A model generated the notes under the pieces. It searched no databases. It saw only the letters and a list, made by a program, of their open reading frames with translations, and was not told the origin of the DNA. The translations under genes were made by a program, and so were the position numbers. A stretch of 36,760 bases of DNA from an uncultured Prevotellaceae bacterium (lineage in GTDB: Bacteria > Bacteroidota > Bacteroidia > Bacteroidales > Bacteroidaceae), in NCBI GenBank assembly GCA_946186505.1, contig CAMHNI010000037.1, positions 1 to 36,760 of the forward strand. The letters run 5' to 3'. Below, piece after piece: positions 13,948 through 22,715 of the stretch; position 1 is the stretch's first letter, and every line of letters begins with the position of its first letter.

Positions 13948-16929
13948 TACCACACCGAGCTGTTTCTTGCCGTCCATCATGATTTTCATTGGACGGTCGA
14001 AGCGGACATGGCGCACGTACTCGGTCTCACTGACGGCGGGCATTTGGTCGAGCAGTCCCTGCTGGAAGATTCCATTGCCAGTGTAGGTGTCAATGGTGAA
14101 GTAGCCCACGCCGAACGATGTGAGGTTCTGGAAGAAGTGGGTACCCTGTGACGGGTCAACGTGGTAGTTCTTTAACGCTGTCTCCACGATGACGCGGGCA
14201 GCCGAGATATGTGGCCATTTCACGGGGATGCCTAACCAGTAGTCGCTGCTGCCCCAGCGGCCGGGGCCAATGAGCACGTAATTTTTCCCCTCGTCAAGGA
14301 ACCTCTGGTTGATGGTCTCTATATCCCTGGCGATGGTGGGGTTGTTGGCGGCAGTGAAGTTCTCGTCGGTCTTGACATAGACCACATCGTACACATCTTC
14401 GGAAATGCCATGTCCCAGCGAGTTGCTGGAGCGCAGCAAGCAGTCTTCGTCGGCAATCTGCTGCAGGTCTTCGTCAAGCACCTGCTTGGAATCGACGATA
14501 GGACGTATCTGTAACAGGTAGAGTTCACCGGTCTTGTCGTCCGACAGGTTACAGGCGAACTCAATCTCAATAGGCCGCCGCATCTCCTCGGAGCCATATT
14601 TCTGAACCATCTGCAACAGTTCGGGCAGCGGGAAAATACCCTGTTGCAGAACGCCGCAGAAGGAGATAATCTTTCGTCCGCCTTCGTAGATGCCGTCGCG
14701 GATAACCTGATCTATGGGGTCGAAGGTCGAGGCGATGTAGGTGAGCGATCCGTCCTGATCAGCCTGCTTCACGCGCAGTTTCTTGATGTTGAATCCGTCG
14801 TCAACCTTGAAGTCGGCACCCACATGACTCATATCCAAGGCGTAGAAGCGTGTCTGCGTATCGCGCAGTGCCGTCTCCATCTCGCTGGTCTGCAGAACCT
14901 GTGTCGGGTGATAGGGCGACACGCGCAGTGTCTGTCCGCCGTCAACGATATACTTGCCAAGTCCGAGTGCAAGCGAGGCGATGCCCTCCTCGGCAGTCTC
15001 GTCGCCGATGGGGTAGTAGTTCAGTGAGCGCAGCACGCCGCTGAACGTCGGGTAGAAATGGTCGCCATACTGTTTGCCCACGACCTCCTGCAGGATGACG
15101 GCCATCTTCTCCTGGTCGATGACGTTCTGTGTGGCCAGCATATAGGCTTTTGAGTCCTTGTAATAGACGGAGGCATAGACGCCCTTGATGGCACAGGCCA
15201 GCATGCGCAGCATCTCATACTTGTCTTCCAGATAGGGTATCATGTATGTGCTGTAGATGCCGGCGAATGGCTGGTAGTGGGAGTCTTCCAGCAGTGAACT
15301 GGAGCGTATGGCGATGGGCGACTTGACAGCATCGAAGAACGTGAAGAAGTCGGCTATCAGCGAGTCGGGCAGCTGGGCGCGGAGGAAATGTTGCAGTATC
15401 TCCTCGTCAGGAGCATCGCTGAGGGCGATGGGGTAGAGGTTGTTCTTCTCCATGAACTCATCGAAGAAGTCGGTGCAGAGCACGACCGTCTTAGGTATCA
15501 TAATCTGGGCACCTTCATACTGGTTGAGTTCAGGATGCCGCTTGATGATACGGTCGAGGAACGCCAGACCGCGTCCTTTGCCGCCCAAGGAGCCCTCACC
15601 GATGCGGGCGAAGTGGGCGTAGCGGTCGAACTTCAGACGGTCGAACACCGCCACGATACCGATGTTCTTCATGCGGCGGTACTGTACGATGGCGTCGAAG
15701 ATAATCTGGCGGTGGGCATCGATGTCCTGCAGCTTGTGCCATGTGACGTGCTTGAGGAAGGCCGACACGGGGAAGATGGCGCGTGCCGTGAGCCATCGGC
15801 TCATGTTGTTGCGCGAGACGTGGTATGACAGTGAGTCGGCAGGAATCTTGAAGATATTGTCCTGTAAGTCCTTGAGCGAGGTGATACGGGCTATCTCCTG
15901 TTTTGTCTTCGGATCGCGGAAGATGAAGTCGCCGAAGCCCATGTGCTCCTCCATCAGGCGGTGCAGATCGACATTCACCTTCGTCGAGTTCTTGTCGATG
16001 AAGTGGAAGCCCTCTTCCTTTGCCCTTGAGGCGTTCTCTGTCTCCGAAGAGTCGAGTATCAACGGCACGTATTCGTCACGACGCCTGATTTCGCGCAGCA
16101 GTTTCAGACCGGCTTCAGGGTCGCCTTCTTCAACGTGGCTCAACCGTCCAGGTACCGATTTCATGGGGAACCGGGTGTCGGAGATGACGCCGAGCGTGTT
16201 CTCGGCGTACTTCTCGTAAATCTCCATCGCCTCCTCGTAGTTTGTGGCCAGCACCACCTTCGGGCGGCCGCGCTTGCGTTGGGCGGCGGCATGCGGGTTC
16301 AGGGCCTCCGTGGAGAAGCGCTTCGACTGTGCCAAGATATAATTGTAGAGGTTGGGTAATACCGAGGAATAGAAGCGGATATTGTCCTCCACCAGCAGAA
16401 TCATCTGTACGCCGGCCTCACGGATGTCGTGCTCGATGTTCATCTTGTCCTCGAGCAGCTTGATGATGGACATGATAAGGTTTGTGTTGCCAAGCCAGCA
16501 GAATACATAGTCAAACACTGACATGTCCTCGTCCTGTATGCGCTTCGTGATGCCGTGTGAGAACGGCGTCAGCACCACGCAGGGAATGGCCGGGTGAGCA
16601 GCCTTTATCTCACGAGCCACCGTAAATGCATCATTGTCGGCATTACCCGGCATACAGATGACGAGGTCGATGTCTGTCGTTGCCAGCACCTCACCAGCCT
16701 CCTCGGTAGTCGATACTTGCGTGAATGTCGGCGGGTAGCGCATACCCAGCTCCATATACTCGTCGAAGATTTTCTCGTCGATGCGGCCGTCGTCTTCTAA
16801 CATGAAGGCGTCGTAGGGGTTGGCCACGATGAGCACGTTGAAGATGCGCCGCGTCATGAGGTTGACGAACGACACATCCTTCAGATAGAACTGATTCCAC
16901 TCCTGTGGTATATTACTTGCTTCTTCCAT
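13930..16929 (-). CDS. PEP/pyruvate-binding protein with receiver-like N-terminus
   Basis: This 999-residue protein has two receiver-like domains (about 29-165 and 175-330; the second contains the ILLVEDN motif) followed by a PEP/pyruvate-binding domain (PPDK_N type, about 440-810). The latter shows EGSLGGKGRGLAFLDRI, AIRSSSLLEDSHYQPFAGIY and the ending GELYLLQIRPI, as in PEP synthase and pyruvate phosphate dikinase. A C-terminal extension (LIGPGRWGSSDYWLGIP) follows. The phosphohistidine swivel domain and the PEP TIM barrel of full-length synthases are absent, so it cannot catalyse the complete reaction alone. It may be an ATP-grasp phosphotransfer or sensing protein. It starts 7 bases after the guanine deaminase stop, so the two share a transcript. 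Confidence 0.75.
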   Translation of the reverse strand: MEEASNIPQEWNQFYLKDVSFVNLMTRRIFNVLIVANPYDAFMLEDDGRIDEKIFDEYMELGMRYPPTFTQVSTTEEAGEVLATTDIDLVICMPGNADNDAFTVAREIKAAHPAIPCVVLTPFSHGITKRIQDEDMSVFDYVFCWLGNTNLIMSIIKLLEDKMNIEHDIREAGVQMILLVEDNIRFYSSVLPNLYNYILAQSKRFSTEALNPHAAAQRKRGRPKVVLATNYEEAMEIYEKYAENTLGVISDTRFPMKSVPGRLSHVEEGDPEAGLKLLREIRRRDEYVPLILDSSETENASRAKEEGFHFIDKNSTKVNVDLHRLMEEHMGFGDFIFRDPKTKQEIARITSLKDLQDNIFKIPADSLSYHVSRNNMSRWLTARAIFPVSAFLKHVTWHKLQDIDAHRQIIFDAIVQYRRMKNIGIVAVFDRLKFDRYAHFARIGEGSLGGKGRGLAFLDRIIKRHPELNQYEGAQIMIPKTVVLCTDFFDEFMEKNNLYPIALSDAPDEEILQHFLRAQLPDSLIADFFTFFDAVKSPIAIRSSSLLEDSHYQPFAGIYSTYMIPYLEDKYEMLRMLACAIKGVYASVYYKDSKAYMLATQNVIDQEKMAVILQEVVGKQYGDHFYPTFSGVLRSLNYYPIGDETAEEGIASLALGLGKYIVDGGQTLRVSPYHPTQVLQTSEMETALRDTQTRFYALDMSHVGADFKVDDGFNIKKLRVKQADQDGSLTYIASTFDPIDQVIRDGIYEGGRKIISFCGVLQQGIFPLPELLQMVQKYGSEEMRRPIEIEFACNLSDDKTGELYLLQIRPIVDSKQVLDEDLQQIADEDCLLRSSNSLGHGISEDVYDVVYVKTDENFTAANNPTIARDIETINQRFLDEGKNYVLIGPGRWGSSDYWLGIPVKWPHISAARVIVETALKNYHVDPSQGTHFFQNLTSFGVGYFTIDTYTGNGIFQQGLLDQMPAVSETEYVRHVRFDRPMKIMMDGKKQLGVVLLPVG

Positions 16930-16936
16930 ACATTAA

Positions 16937-17416
16937 CTAATACTCTGTCTTATCGTCCTTCTCACTCCAGAGACGGAAGCTGTGCAGAGCTTCATCGCGC
17001 AGCATCGGGACAATGGGCACGGTGCGCTCGCTGAGCGGACGATCCAGCTCTTCGTAGATGAAGTCGTCAGCAAAGCCGATTTCGCGGGCATCCTTACGGT
17101 CGTTGCCGTAGTAGATGCGGTCAATATGGGCCCAGTAGATGGCACCCAAGCACATCGGGCAGGGCTCGCACGACGTGTAGATAACGGTTCCGGACAGGTC
17201 GAACGTACCAAGTTTCTTGCAGGCTCTGCGGATGGTGTTCACCTCGGCGTGGGCCGTAGGGTCGTTATCGACAGTGACGCTATTTGAACTGCCGGCGATG
17301 ATTTCGCCGTCCTTCACGATGACAGCTCCGAAGGGGCCGCCACCGCTCTTCACACTCTCGTCAGCCAGACGAATGGCCTCGCGCATAAACGCTTTGTCTT
17401 GTTCCGTGATAATCAT
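16937..17416 (-). CDS. guaD: Guanine deaminase, cytidine-deaminase fold
   Basis: A 159-residue protein closely resembling Bacillus GuaD in length and order. It has the zinc-site motifs HAE (H56, E58) and EPCPMC (C86, C89), the FGAVIVKDG strand, NDPTAHAEV and the characteristic C-terminal Tyr (KTEY). It hydrolyses guanine to xanthine and ammonia in the cytoplasm. The start is placed at ATG 17416 because an upstream in-frame ATG (17479) lies before the -7 promoter element at 17447-17454. It is co-transcribed with the PEP-binding protein. A tRNA adenosine deaminase (TadA) is the main alternative, but the length and the C-terminus favour GuaD. Confidence 0.85.
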   Translation of the reverse strand: MIITEQDKAFMREAIRLADESVKSGGGPFGAVIVKDGEIIAGSSNSVTVDNDPTAHAEVNTIRRACKKLGTFDLSGTVIYTSCEPCPMCLGAIYWAHIDRIYYGNDRKDAREIGFADDFIYEELDRPLSERTVPIVPMLRDEALHSFRLWSEKDDKTEY

Positions 17417-17446
17417 TGGCTGCAATGTTTTTTGAATATAACGCCA

Positions 17447-17454
17447 CAAAGTTA
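17447..17454 (-). promoter_or_regulatory. -7 element for guaD
   Basis: On the minus strand TAACTTTG lies about 30 bases before ATG 17416. The -33 partner is weak. Its position supports the shorter start of guaD. Confidence 0.5.
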
Positions 17455-17537
17455 CAAAAAAAAAGGTCTTCCGCTGCAATTTTCCCCGCTTTTTTGTTTT
17501 TTTGCATAAAAATCATGCTTATCTGCCAAAGATTGCT

Positions 17538-17545
17538 TACTTTTG
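17538..17545 (+). promoter_or_regulatory. -7 element for the M16 peptidase gene
   Basis: TACTTTTG matches TAnnTTTG and lies 21 bases before ATG 17567. A TTTG at 17511-17514 is 23 bases upstream, slightly longer than the usual spacer. Confidence 0.5.
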
Positions 17546-17566
17546 CACTAAAATCGCAGAAAACGG

Positions 17567-20458
17567 ATGAGAAGATTATGCACTTTTATTCTGGTTGCAT
17601 TGTTTGCGCAACAATCACTGCTGGCTAAGGGACTCGATGTCAGGGAACTGAAACTGAGCAACGGACTGACGGTGTGGCTGAACGAGGACCACTCACAGCC
17701 GAAGGTCTATGGGGCGCTTGTGGTGAAGGCTGGTGCGAAGGACTGTCCCAATACGGGTATCGCCCACTACCTGGAGCATGTGCTATTCAAGGGCACACAG
17801 AAGATTGGCACCATTGACTATGCAGCCGAGAAGGTGTGGCTCGATTCTATTTCAATGAAGTACAACGAGCTGTCGCTGACGAAGGACAACGCGCAGCGGT
17901 TAGCCATCCAGCGCGACATCAGCCGACTGAGTCAGCGGGCTGCCGACTACGCCATTCCCAACGAGTTCGACCGTCTGATTTCCAAATATGGCGGCTCGGC
18001 CCTGAACGCCTCGACGTCGTGGGACCGCACGGAATACCACAACACCTTCGCGCCGCAGTTTCTTGAGCAGTGGTGCGAGCTGAACTCAGAGCGCATGCTC
18101 AACCCTGTGTTCCGACTGTTCCAGGGTGAGTTAGAGACCGTCTATGAGGAGAAGAACCGTGCTGCAGACAACATCATCATGGGAGCTGTAGAGCACGTAA
18201 TGGAGGCGGCCTTCAAGGGACATCCCTACCAATACCCCATCATCGGCAGTACTGAGAACCTGAAGAACCCCCGTCTGCAGGACATGGAGGACTTCTTCCG
18301 CCGCTACTACGTGGCCAGCAACATGGGGCTGATGCTCTGCGGCGACTTCACGGCTGAGGGTATTGAACCGCTGTTAGAGCGCACGTTCGGCAGATTGCCG
18401 AATTCTGGTGAGGGGTTAACTGCGAAGGGTGAAAGGAGTTTACCTGTCACCCTTCACCCCTTCAACGGCGAGACTACCAATATCAAGGTGAACATTCCGA
18501 TAGTCAAGGCCGTTGGACTGCTGTTCCGCGGTCCTGTCGATAAGGACAAGGACGCCTACGCCCTGCAACTGGCCATGAGCCTGCTGACCAACGACAACCA
18601 GACGGGTATGCTCGACTCGCTGCGCACAGCCCACAAGGTGATGATGGCCGTAGGCGAGCGCTTTGCCTTCAACGAGGCGGGTGCCGTCGGACTGCTCGTC
18701 ATTCCTAAGATTCCCTTCGGCTCGAAGAAGAAGGCCGAGCGACTGTGCTGGCAGCAGATTGAGCGACTGAAGCGTGGCGACTTCAGCGAGCAGACATTGG
18801 AGGAGCTGAAGCTGGAACTACAGCGCAACAACAGTCAGCAGCTGGAGGACATCACCAGTCGGGCCGACATGATGGGTGAGGTCTTTTCGCAGGGCCGCTC
18901 ATGGAACGACTACCTCCAGCAGGCAGAGGCCGTGAAGGGCATCACCAAGGCCGACGTCGTCAGTGCCGCCAACCGCTACCTGCTCAACGACCAGTACCTG
19001 CGCGGCATCAAGAAGTTCGGCTCCTACCCCAAGGACAAGGTGTCGCAGCCCGACTACAAGCCCGTTGTGCCCAAGCACGCCAAGGAGCAGTCGGCATACG
19101 CCCGCCAGTTGGCACAGCTGCCCGTAGCCGAGCGCGCCCCACGGCTCATCGACCTCGACCACGATACGGAGATAGCCCGCCTGAGCGACCACACGACACT
19201 TTATAGGATAGAGAATCCTGCCAACGACCTCTTCTCGCTGTCGCTGAAATGGTTCAGGGGCGAGCGCGACGAGCCGAGGCTGACGCTCTTGGGCGATTAC
19301 CTGCCTGAGCTGGGCACCGACTCGCTGACGAAGCACCAGTTGGGCGAAGCCTGGCAGCGGTTAGGTACTACCTTCGAGGTGAAATCGTCGGACAACTATT
19401 TCATGCTGACGCTCACGGGCTTCGAGCGTAACCTGGAGCCGTCGCTCCGACTGCTGCGCCACGTGCTGACGTCGCTGAAGCCTGACAAGGAGGCCATGAG
19501 CGAACTAGCAAGCGAGTACAAGGTGGACCACAGCCAGCTGGACCGTACCAACACGACGGTCATGCAGATGGTTCTCAGCAGGATTTCCAAGGGCGAGAAG
19601 TCGAGCTACCTGCGCCAGCCTACGGTGGCAGAGGCCAAGAAGACTACGGGCGAGGAACTGCTGCAGCTGTTCGACGAGGTGCGCCAGTACGACTGTGCCC
19701 TACTCTATTGCGGCCGCCAGCCACTCTCCACCCTCCAGCCTCTTACCTCTCAACTCTTGCCGCTCTCCCCACGCCTCTCGCCCAACGACAATGAAATCCG
19801 CCGTCAAGAGACCACGGAGCCTGTGGTCTACGTCTACAACATGCCTGACAGTCGCCAGATGCTCATCGGCACCTACGGCAGCGTAAAGCCCTCGCTTACT
19901 GACCGCGAGAGAGCCCAGCTGCGACTGTGGAGCCAGTACATGGGCGGCGGCATGGGGTCTGTGCTGTTCCAGGAGATTCGTGAGTTCCGCGCTATGGCCT
20001 ACTCTGCCGGCGGACAGGACGTAACGCCCAACTACGTGCGCCATCGCGACTATCCCTCTGGCTACATTGCCTACTTAGGTACACAGGCCGACAAGGCCAT
20101 GCAGGCACTCGGCGTACTCGACTCGCTGTTGAACAACATGCCCGTCAACGAGCAGAACGTGGCGGCTGCCAAGCAGGAGATACTGAACAACATCAACAAC
20201 TCCTACCCTACGTTCCGCCAGATGCCCAACTTCGTGTCCAACTACCGTGCCCTGGGCTACAACGAAGACCCACGCACAGCACTGGCCCGCCTGGTGCCCA
20301 CGCTGACCACAGCCGACATGGTGGACTTCTACCGCCAGAACGTCCAGCAGAAGCCACGCGCCTTCTTCATCATCGGCAACAAGAAGCAGCTCGACATGCA
20401 ACAGCTGGCCAAATACGGCCGCATCGTTGAGCTGAAGAAGGACGACATCATGAGATAA
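17567..20458 (+). CDS. Secreted M16 family zinc peptidase, two-lobed
   Basis: A 963-residue insulinase-family peptidase with a signal peptide (about 1-20, ILVALFAQQSLLA). The inverted zinc motif HYLEH is at 67-71, and the downstream glutamate is in YEEKNRA (E194 or E195). The protein has the four-domain layout of two M16 halves; the second half, from about residue 530, lacks HxxEH and is presumably structural. It should degrade peptides in the periplasm or outer envelope. Two in-frame stretches look like insertions: about 285-299, encoded by an inverted repeat, and about 719-742, encoded by a pyrimidine tract. The M3 peptidase gene follows 24 bases later, suggesting a peptide-utilisation operon. 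Confidence 0.92.
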   Translation: MRRLCTFILVALFAQQSLLAKGLDVRELKLSNGLTVWLNEDHSQPKVYGALVVKAGAKDCPNTGIAHYLEHVLFKGTQKIGTIDYAAEKVWLDSISMKYNELSLTKDNAQRLAIQRDISRLSQRAADYAIPNEFDRLISKYGGSALNASTSWDRTEYHNTFAPQFLEQWCELNSERMLNPVFRLFQGELETVYEEKNRAADNIIMGAVEHVMEAAFKGHPYQYPIIGSTENLKNPRLQDMEDFFRRYYVASNMGLMLCGDFTAEGIEPLLERTFGRLPNSGEGLTAKGERSLPVTLHPFNGETTNIKVNIPIVKAVGLLFRGPVDKDKDAYALQLAMSLLTNDNQTGMLDSLRTAHKVMMAVGERFAFNEAGAVGLLVIPKIPFGSKKKAERLCWQQIERLKRGDFSEQTLEELKLELQRNNSQQLEDITSRADMMGEVFSQGRSWNDYLQQAEAVKGITKADVVSAANRYLLNDQYLRGIKKFGSYPKDKVSQPDYKPVVPKHAKEQSAYARQLAQLPVAERAPRLIDLDHDTEIARLSDHTTLYRIENPANDLFSLSLKWFRGERDEPRLTLLGDYLPELGTDSLTKHQLGEAWQRLGTTFEVKSSDNYFMLTLTGFERNLEPSLRLLRHVLTSLKPDKEAMSELASEYKVDHSQLDRTNTTVMQMVLSRISKGEKSSYLRQPTVAEAKKTTGEELLQLFDEVRQYDCALLYCGRQPLSTLQPLTSQLLPLSPRLSPNDNEIRRQETTEPVVYVYNMPDSRQMLIGTYGSVKPSLTDRERAQLRLWSQYMGGGMGSVLFQEIREFRAMAYSAGGQDVTPNYVRHRDYPSGYIAYLGTQADKAMQALGVLDSLLNNMPVNEQNVAAAKQEILNNINNSYPTFRQMPNFVSNYRALGYNEDPRTALARLVPTLTTADMVDFYRQNVQQKPRAFFIIGNKKQLDMQQLAKYGRIVELKKDDIMR
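18424..18455 (+). repeat. In-frame inverted repeat within the M16 gene
   Basis: GAAGGGTGA (18424-18432) pairs with TCACCCTTC (18447-18455). The flanks GGGG at 18411-18415 and CCCC at 18457-18460 extend the symmetry loosely. It encodes the linker around GLTAKGERSLPV. Confidence 0.6.
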
Positions 20459-20482
20459 CGAAAAACTTAAAACAATAATAGT

Positions 20483-22633
20483 ATGAAACTGACAAAAGCC
20501 CTTATGACCATCGGAATGACAACGGCTATGATGATGCCGTTCAGTGCCTGCCAAGAGGCACAGCGTGAGAACCCCTTGCTGCAGGAGAGCAACCTGCCCT
20601 TCGGCACGCCTGACTTCAGCAAGATCAAGCCCTCTGACTACCTGCCTGCCATCGAGGAAGGCATCCGTCAGCAGCGCGAGAACATCCAGAAGATTATTGA
20701 CTGCCAGGACTCGGCCACCTTCGAGAACACCATCCTGGCCTACGAGGAAAGCGGACGACTGCTCGACCGCGTGAGCCGCGTCTTCTATGCACTCGTGGAA
20801 GCTGAGAAGACACCCGAGATAGCCGAGACGGAGAAGAAAGTGACGCCGATGCTGACTGACTTAGAGAACGAAATCTCGTTCAACAAGCAGCTCTTCGAGC
20901 GCATCAAGCAGGTTTACGACCAGCAATACAGTTCGCTGCAGGGCGAAGACCAGAAACTCCTGGAAGAGACCTACAAGGAATTCGTGCGCAAGGGCGCTCT
21001 GCTGCCTGACGACAAGATGGAGCGCATGAAGCAGATAAACCTCCGCATCTCAGACCTGCAGCTGCAGTGGGGCGACATGCTGCCGGCAGCCACCAACGAC
21101 GCTGTGGTGTGGGTAGAAAAAGAAGAAGACCTTGCCGGTCTCAGCGAGGCCGACATCGCCCAGTGCAAGAAGGATGCCGAGAGTCGCGGCGGCAAGGCTC
21201 CCTACGCCATCGTCATCGTCAACACCACGCAGCAGCCGCTTCTCGCCAGCCTCGACAACCGCGAGCTGCGTAAGAAAGTCTTCGAGGCCTCCATCCATCG
21301 CGCCGACGGCACCAATCCCAAGTACAACACCTTCCCGCTGGTTGTGGAGATAGCCAAGCTGCGCGCCGAGCAGGCCGAAATCATGGGCTATCCCAACTAT
21401 GCCTCCTACTCATTGGAGAAGACGATGGCCAAGACCCCAGAGAATGTCTATGCCTTCCTCAAGAACCTCATCGCCCAGTACGCCCCAAAGGCTGATGCCG
21501 AGACAAAGACCATCGAGGACTTTGCCCGCCAGACAGCGTCCGACGGTTCTGCCGTCGGAACCCCCGCCGACTTCCAGCTCCAGCCCTACGACTATTTCTA
21601 CTACTCTGCCAAGATGAAGCAACAGCTCCTGAACGTCAGCGACGACGAGGTAAAGCCCTACTTCAACGTCGATAGCGTGCTTCTGAACGGTGTGTTCTAC
21701 GCCGCCAACCGTGCCTACGGCCTGACCTTCAAGGAGCGCACAGACATTCCCCTCTACCATCCTGACATGAAGGCCTTCGAGGTCTTCGACCGCGACGGCA
21801 AGCAGAAAGCGCTCTTCTACTGCGACTACTTCCGTCGCCCGACGAAGCGCGGCGGCGCCTGGATGGACGGTTTCCAGAAGCAGAGCCGCCAGTGGGGACA
21901 GCTGCCCATCATCTTCAACGTCTGTAACAGCGCCAAGGCCCCTGAAGGGAAGCCGTCGCTGCTGACGTGGGACGAGGTGACCACCATGTTCCATGAGTTC
22001 GGCCACGCCCTCCACGGCATGCTCTCCGACTGCCAGTACAACCGCCTGAGCGGCACCTCTGTGGCTCGCGACTTCGTCGAGATGCCGTCGCAGTTCAACG
22101 AGTCGTTTGCCTCTATCCCTGAGGTGTTCGATAATTATGCCCGTCATTATGAAACAGGCGAGCCCATGCCTGCCGACCTGAAGGATCGCATGCTCAAGAG
22201 CATCAACTTCCAGCCGTGCTACGCCCTCGGCGAGAACCTCGCTGCCACCTGCGTCGATTTGGCCTGGCACATGCTCTCCTCGAAGGACATTCCCACAGCC
22301 GAGGAGGCACCTGCCTTCGAGACTGAGGCACTGCGGCAGGTGGGACTGCTCAACGCGCAGATTCCGCCCCGCTACTACACCAGCTACTTCAACCACGTCT
22401 GGGGCGGCGGCTATGCTGCCGGCTACTACAGCTATCTGTGGACTGAGGTGCTGGCCGTCAACATTGCCGACGTCTTTGCACAGCGCGGAGCCCTGAACCC
22501 TGAGACTGGCAAGGACATGTGCGACAAGATTCTGAGTCGCGGCAACACGGGCGACCTCATGCAGATGTTCACCGACTTCACAGGCATGAAGCAGCCTGAT
22601 GCCTCGAGCCTGCTGAAAGCTCGCGGACTGTAA
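20483..22633 (+). CDS. dcp: M3 family peptidyl-dipeptidase, lipoprotein
   Basis: A 716-residue M3 metallopeptidase. The zinc motif HEFGH is at 504-508, with the third ligand expected in the following ESFASIPEVF segment; the C-terminal YYSYLWTEVLAVNIADVF and YFNHVWGGGYAAGYYS motifs are typical of Dcp/oligopeptidase A. The N-terminus has a lipoprotein signal ending FSAC, so it is probably anchored to a membrane facing the periplasm. Dcp removes C-terminal dipeptides. It follows the M16 peptidase gene by 24 bases, which supports joint peptide breakdown. The symbol is by similarity to E. coli Dcp, which is cytoplasmic or periplasmic and not lipidated. Confidence 0.9.
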   Translation: MKLTKALMTIGMTTAMMMPFSACQEAQRENPLLQESNLPFGTPDFSKIKPSDYLPAIEEGIRQQRENIQKIIDCQDSATFENTILAYEESGRLLDRVSRVFYALVEAEKTPEIAETEKKVTPMLTDLENEISFNKQLFERIKQVYDQQYSSLQGEDQKLLEETYKEFVRKGALLPDDKMERMKQINLRISDLQLQWGDMLPAATNDAVVWVEKEEDLAGLSEADIAQCKKDAESRGGKAPYAIVIVNTTQQPLLASLDNRELRKKVFEASIHRADGTNPKYNTFPLVVEIAKLRAEQAEIMGYPNYASYSLEKTMAKTPENVYAFLKNLIAQYAPKADAETKTIEDFARQTASDGSAVGTPADFQLQPYDYFYYSAKMKQQLLNVSDDEVKPYFNVDSVLLNGVFYAANRAYGLTFKERTDIPLYHPDMKAFEVFDRDGKQKALFYCDYFRRPTKRGGAWMDGFQKQSRQWGQLPIIFNVCNSAKAPEGKPSLLTWDEVTTMFHEFGHALHGMLSDCQYNRLSGTSVARDFVEMPSQFNESFASIPEVFDNYARHYETGEPMPADLKDRMLKSINFQPCYALGENLAATCVDLAWHMLSSKDIPTAEEAPAFETEALRQVGLLNAQIPPRYYTSYFNHVWGGGYAAGYYSYLWTEVLAVNIADVFAQRGALNPETGKDMCDKILSRGNTGDLMQMFTDFTGMKQPDASSLLKARGL

Positions 22634-22680
22634 TTCTGTTGTTTTTTCTGTTTTTCTATGAGATTGTTCCATTAATTTAT

Positions 22681-22688
22681 TACCTTTG
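22681..22688 (+). promoter_or_regulatory. -7 element for the sulfhydrylase gene
   Basis: TACCTTTG lies 27 bases before ATG 22716. No clear TTTG is at the expected distance. No SAM riboswitch-like structure fits in the 82-base gap. Confidence 0.5.
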
Positions 22689-22715
22689 CACGCAAAAAAG
22701 TAACCGACAAAAGAA

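Noticed and set aside
21410..22672. 420-codon open frame opposite the M3 peptidase
   Set aside because: Antisense shadow in GC-rich coding DNA; the plus-strand protein has all family motifs.
22634..22715. SAM riboswitch before the sulfhydrylase gene
   Set aside because: Only 27 bases separate the -7 element from the start codon, too short for any known SAM riboswitch.
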